A DNA stretch of 43,216 nt from an uncultured Muribaculaceae bacterium. Its GTDB lineage: Bacteria; Bacteroidota; Bacteroidia; Bacteroidales; Muribaculaceae. Positions within the stretch are counted from its first letter, which is position 1; each line of letters starts with the position of its first letter. A model generated the notes under the pieces. It was given only the letters and a program-made list of their open reading frames with translations, was not told where the DNA came from and searched no databases. Below, in pieces: positions 40,468-43,216 of the stretch. A program made the position numbers and the translations under genes. Location: positions 1 to 43,216 of the forward strand of contig CAJUOC010000024.1 in NCBI GenBank assembly GCA_910587925.1, given 5' to 3'.

Positions 40468-41808
40468 ATGAACGAAAACTTCCCCAAGCATCTATATATC
40501 GAGACCTACGGATGCCAGATGAACGTCGCTGACTCCGAGGTGGTGGCCGCTGTAATGGAGACAGCCGGATACGGCCATACCGACGACATCGACGCCGCCG
40601 ACGCCGTCATACTCAACACCTGCTCCATACGCGACAATGCCGAGCAGAAAATCATCTCCCGCCTGCAATACCTCGCCTCGCTGCGCCGCAAGCGCCGCGG
40701 CCGCCTGCTCATCGGCGTCATCGGTTGCATGGCCGAGCGGGTGCGCGAGAGCCTCATCGCCGACCACGGCGTCGACGTTGTCGCAGGCCCCGACGCTTAT
40801 CTCGACCTGCCCTCGCTCTTCGGCGCCGCCGAGGCCGGCGAGAAGGCCATCAACGTCGACCTCTCGCTCACCGAGACTTACCGCGACATCGTGCCCCGCA
40901 GGCTGGGCGGCGCCGGTATCAGCGGATTTGTCAGCATCATGCGCGGATGCAACAATTTCTGCTCCTACTGTATCGTGCCGTACACCCGTGGCCGCGAGCG
41001 CTCGCGGCCCCTCGACAGCATCCTTCGCGAGGTGGCCGACCTGCGCGACCGCGGTTTCCGCGAGGTCACGCTGCTGGGGCAGAACGTCAATTCCTACTCC
41101 TGCACCTCAGACGACGGCACCGTCACCGGCTTTGCCGACCTGCTGCGCGCAGTCGCCGCCGAGGCCCCGCAGATGCGTGTGCGCTTCACCACATCCCACC
41201 CCAAGGATCTCAGCGACGAGGTCATCGACGTGATGGCCGCCACCCCCAACATCTGCCGCCAGATACATCTCCCCGTACAGAGCGGCAGCGACCGCGTGCT
41301 CGCCGCCATGAACCGCAAGTACACCCGCGCCTGGTACCTCGGCCGCGTCGCCGCCATACGCCGCGCCATGCCCGACTGCGTCATATCGACCGACATGTTT
41401 ACGGGATTCTCGGGCGAGACCGAGGAAGACTTCGAGCAGACTCTGTCGCTGATGCGCGAGGTGGGTTTTGACTCGGCCTTTATGTTCAAGTACTCAGAGC
41501 GCCCCGGTACCCTGGCCTCGCGCACCATGCCCGACGACGTGCCCGAGGAGGTCAAGGTCGACCGTCTCAACCGCATGATTGCCTTGCAGAACGAGCTCTC
41601 GGCCGCTTCAAACCGCCGCGACATCGGCCGCGAGTTTGACGTGCTCGTCGAGGGCGTCGCCCGCCGCGGCGCCGACCGTGTGATAGGCCGTACCGAGGGC
41701 GGCAAGGCGTGTGTGCTGCCCCGCGAGGGAGTGCGCCCCGGCGATGTGGTGCGCGTGCGCGTCACCGACGCCACCTCGGCCACTCTCATCTGCGAGCGCG
41801 ATTTATAA
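40468..41808 (+). CDS. miaB: tRNA-2-methylthio-N6-dimethylallyladenosine synthase
   Basis: MiaB is a radical-SAM methylthiotransferase that turns i6A37, made by MiaA, into ms2i6A37. The 446-residue protein has three domains. The N-terminal UPF0004 domain has its cluster cysteines (YGCQMNVAD, NTCSIRDNA, GVIGCMAE). The radical-SAM core carries CNNFCSYCIVPYTRGRERSR (C-x3-C-x2-C), HLPVQSGSDRVLAAMNRKYTR and STDMFTGFSGETEEDF. The C-terminal TRAM domain is about 375-440. All key Cys are present. The MITE ends at the base before the target TA, whose A is the first base of this ATG, so the native leader is displaced although the reading frame is intact. It must now be transcribed through or from the MITE. 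Confidence 0.96.
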   Translation: MNENFPKHLYIETYGCQMNVADSEVVAAVMETAGYGHTDDIDAADAVILNTCSIRDNAEQKIISRLQYLASLRRKRRGRLLIGVIGCMAERVRESLIADHGVDVVAGPDAYLDLPSLFGAAEAGEKAINVDLSLTETYRDIVPRRLGGAGISGFVSIMRGCNNFCSYCIVPYTRGRERSRPLDSILREVADLRDRGFREVTLLGQNVNSYSCTSDDGTVTGFADLLRAVAAEAPQMRVRFTTSHPKDLSDEVIDVMAATPNICRQIHLPVQSGSDRVLAAMNRKYTRAWYLGRVAAIRRAMPDCVISTDMFTGFSGETEEDFEQTLSLMREVGFDSAFMFKYSERPGTLASRTMPDDVPEEVKVDRLNRMIALQNELSAASNRRDIGREFDVLVEGVARRGADRVIGRTEGGKACVLPREGVRPGDVVRVRVTDATSATLICERDL

Positions 41809-41864
41809 GACTTACATATCTTATAAATCCTATATATCATATTAAATCACAGATACTTACACAT

Positions 41865-43216
41865 ATGTCTACCAAGCAGTTTGCCACCAAGCTCGGTGTC
41901 ATCGCCGCCACGGTCGGCTCCGCAGTCGGGCTGGGCAATGTATGGCGCTTCCCGGCCGAGACACAGGCCGGCGGAGGCGCGGCTTTCCTGCTGCTCTACA
42001 TCGGCTGCGTGCTGGTGCTGGGTGTGCCCGTCATGCTGGCCGAGATGTCGCTCGGCCGCGCCGGCCGCAGCGACGCCGTCGGCGTGTTCAGGCGCCTGGC
42101 GCCCGGGCGCGCCTGGTGGGTGGTCGGCGCCGCAGGTCTCGCAGCCTCCTATATCATCACCTGCTTCTACATGGTCGTCGAGGGCTGGACACTCGAGTAC
42201 CTGTGGCAGTCGCTCACCGGCGGCCTGTACGAGCCGGCGCCCGGCGTATCTACCGCCACCGAGCTCTTTGCCCTGCGTATGGACGAGTATATCGGCGCCG
42301 ACCTGCCTCCGCTCATATTCACAGTCATAGTCATAGCCATCAACCTGGGCGTGCTCACCGGCGGCGTGCAAAAAGGCATAGAGCGACTGTCCAACGTGAT
42401 GATGCCTCTACTCTTTGTCGTGCTGCTGGTGCTCTGCTGCGTGAGCCTAAGCCTGCCCGGCGCATCGGCCGGCCTGGAGTGGTTTCTGCGGCCCGACTTC
42501 TCGGTAATCGACGGCTCCACCGTCATCAACGCCCTGGGGCAGACCTTCTTCTCGCTGTCGCTGGGCATGGGCATACTGGTGACATACTCGGCATACTATC
42601 CGGCCGACACCCGCCTGGGCCGCACCTCCGTGATAGTGGCCGGCATGAGCCTGCTGGTGGCCCTGCTGGTGGGCTGCGTCATCTTCCCCGCCGTGAGCAG
42701 CTTCGGACTGGCCGACCACTCGCTGCGGGGCGCCACGCTCGTCTTTCGGACCCTCCCCGAAGTCTTTGCGCGTATGCCGCTGACACAGTTGTGGTCGTCA
42801 CTCTTTTTCCTGCTGCTTTTTGTGGCCGCCCTCACATCCACCGTGTCGCTCAGCGAGGTCATGGTGCTCTTCCTGCAAGACCGCTGCCGCATGAGCCGCC
42901 GGCGCGCCTGCCTTGTGGCGATGGCGCCGCTGCCCGTGCTCAGCGCCCTGTGCTCGCTGTCGTTCGGCTCCCTGTCGGGCCTCACCGTAGCCGGCCTCAC
43001 CATCTTTGACCTCCTCGACACAGTAGCCACCAACATGATGCTCCCTCTGGTGTCGATAGGCATGTGCCTCTACATGGGCTGGTGGGCGCCCCGCGGCCTC
43101 TTTGCCCGCGAGCTTGCCGGCGGCGGCGCGTCCCGCGGCCTCTTCAGCCGCGCCGTGCAGATGGTCGTGCGCTACATAGCTCCCGTGGCCATCGCAGTGA
43201 TATGGATATATAATTT
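41865..43216 (+). CDS. Sodium-dependent transporter, NSS/SNF family (cut by window end)
   Basis: The frame starts at ATG 41865 after an AT-rich leader and is still open at the window end (about 450 residues visible). The opening KLGVIAATVGSAVGLGNVWRFP is the classic first helix of the neurotransmitter:sodium symporter family, with the Na+-site glycines and RFP. GGGAAFLLLYIGCVLVLGVPVMLAEMSLGR follows. About eleven hydrophobic helices can be counted, including ALGQTFFSLSLGMGILVTYSAYYP (helix 6). In bacteria these carry amino acids such as Trp, Leu or Tyr with Na+; the substrate is not readable. It lies 56 bp after miaB, with no clear -7 box, so may be co-transcribed. Confidence 0.92.
   Translation, partial: MSTKQFATKLGVIAATVGSAVGLGNVWRFPAETQAGGGAAFLLLYIGCVLVLGVPVMLAEMSLGRAGRSDAVGVFRRLAPGRAWWVVGAAGLAASYIITCFYMVVEGWTLEYLWQSLTGGLYEPAPGVSTATELFALRMDEYIGADLPPLIFTVIVIAINLGVLTGGVQKGIERLSNVMMPLLFVVLLVLCCVSLSLPGASAGLEWFLRPDFSVIDGSTVINALGQTFFSLSLGMGILVTYSAYYPADTRLGRTSVIVAGMSLLVALLVGCVIFPAVSSFGLADHSLRGATLVFRTLPEVFARMPLTQLWSSLFFLLLFVAALTSTVSLSEVMVLFLQDRCRMSRRRACLVAMAPLPVLSALCSLSFGSLSGLTVAGLTIFDLLDTVATNMMLPLVSIGMCLYMGWWAPRGLFARELAGGGASRGLFSRAVQMVVRYIAPVAIAVIWIYN

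Overview
The window looks like chromosome of a GC-rich Bacteroidales bacterium, probably Muribaculaceae or a close relative; this rests on style and gene families, not on a marker gene. The pointers are: the Bacteroidetes -7 promoter box (TAnnTTTG) in front of many genes and no obvious Shine-Dalgarno sequences; secreted proteins with Bacteroidales-type tails; a BspA-like leucine-rich-repeat protein; a GH95-like glycoside hydrolase; and a succinate/acetate CoA-transferase. By eye the backbone is well above 60% GC. One block, about 13.6-19.86 kb, is much more AT-rich.

Layout. 0-2 kb: an orphan phage-type large terminase gene. 2-4.7 kb: a secreted two-repeat protein and a divergent Crp/Fnr-like regulator. 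5-10.8 kb: mutS, divergent from a membrane-anchored TPR protein and a MATE transporter. 9.9-13.3 kb (minus strand): the tight run rpiB, lipoprotein, pepT, miaA. 13.5 kb: tRNA-Leu(CAG) with its own promoter. 13.6-19.86 kb: an AT-rich island with a three-gene operon (D12-class adenine methyltransferase, PDDEXK-DGQHR protein, SF2 helicase) followed by a broken YhcG/DUF1016 nuclease gene. This looks like a defence island of an unfamiliar type. 20-25 kb: MscS channel, CobW GTPase with a His-rich loop, a uracil-DNA-glycosylase-like protein, and a TrkH potassium channel. 25.2-29.3 kb: the coupled genes dnaX-proB-proA. 30.1-34 kb (minus): LRR protein, trmB, mrp and aroQ with overlapping ends. 34.7-36.2 kb: divergent holA and a small HsdR-N-domain protein. 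36.2-40 kb (minus): CoA-transferase, a strong terminator, then the GH95-like gene. 40.1-40.5 kb: a 342-bp MITE inserted exactly at the miaB start codon. 40.5-43.2 kb: miaB and a sodium-dependent transporter cut by the window edge.

The larger intergenic gaps (4.67-5.01, 29.33-30.14 and 33.99-34.67 kb) are packed with palindromic repeats. They recur in both orientations and in composite units, like REP/REPIN elements. Several unrelated genes (crp-like, dnaX, the LRR operon) have the -7 box ending exactly 4 nt before ATG, which predicts leaderless or nearly leaderless mRNAs. The window holds both enzymes of ms2i6A37 tRNA modification (miaA, miaB) plus trmB, and two DNA polymerase III clamp-loader subunits (dnaX, holA).
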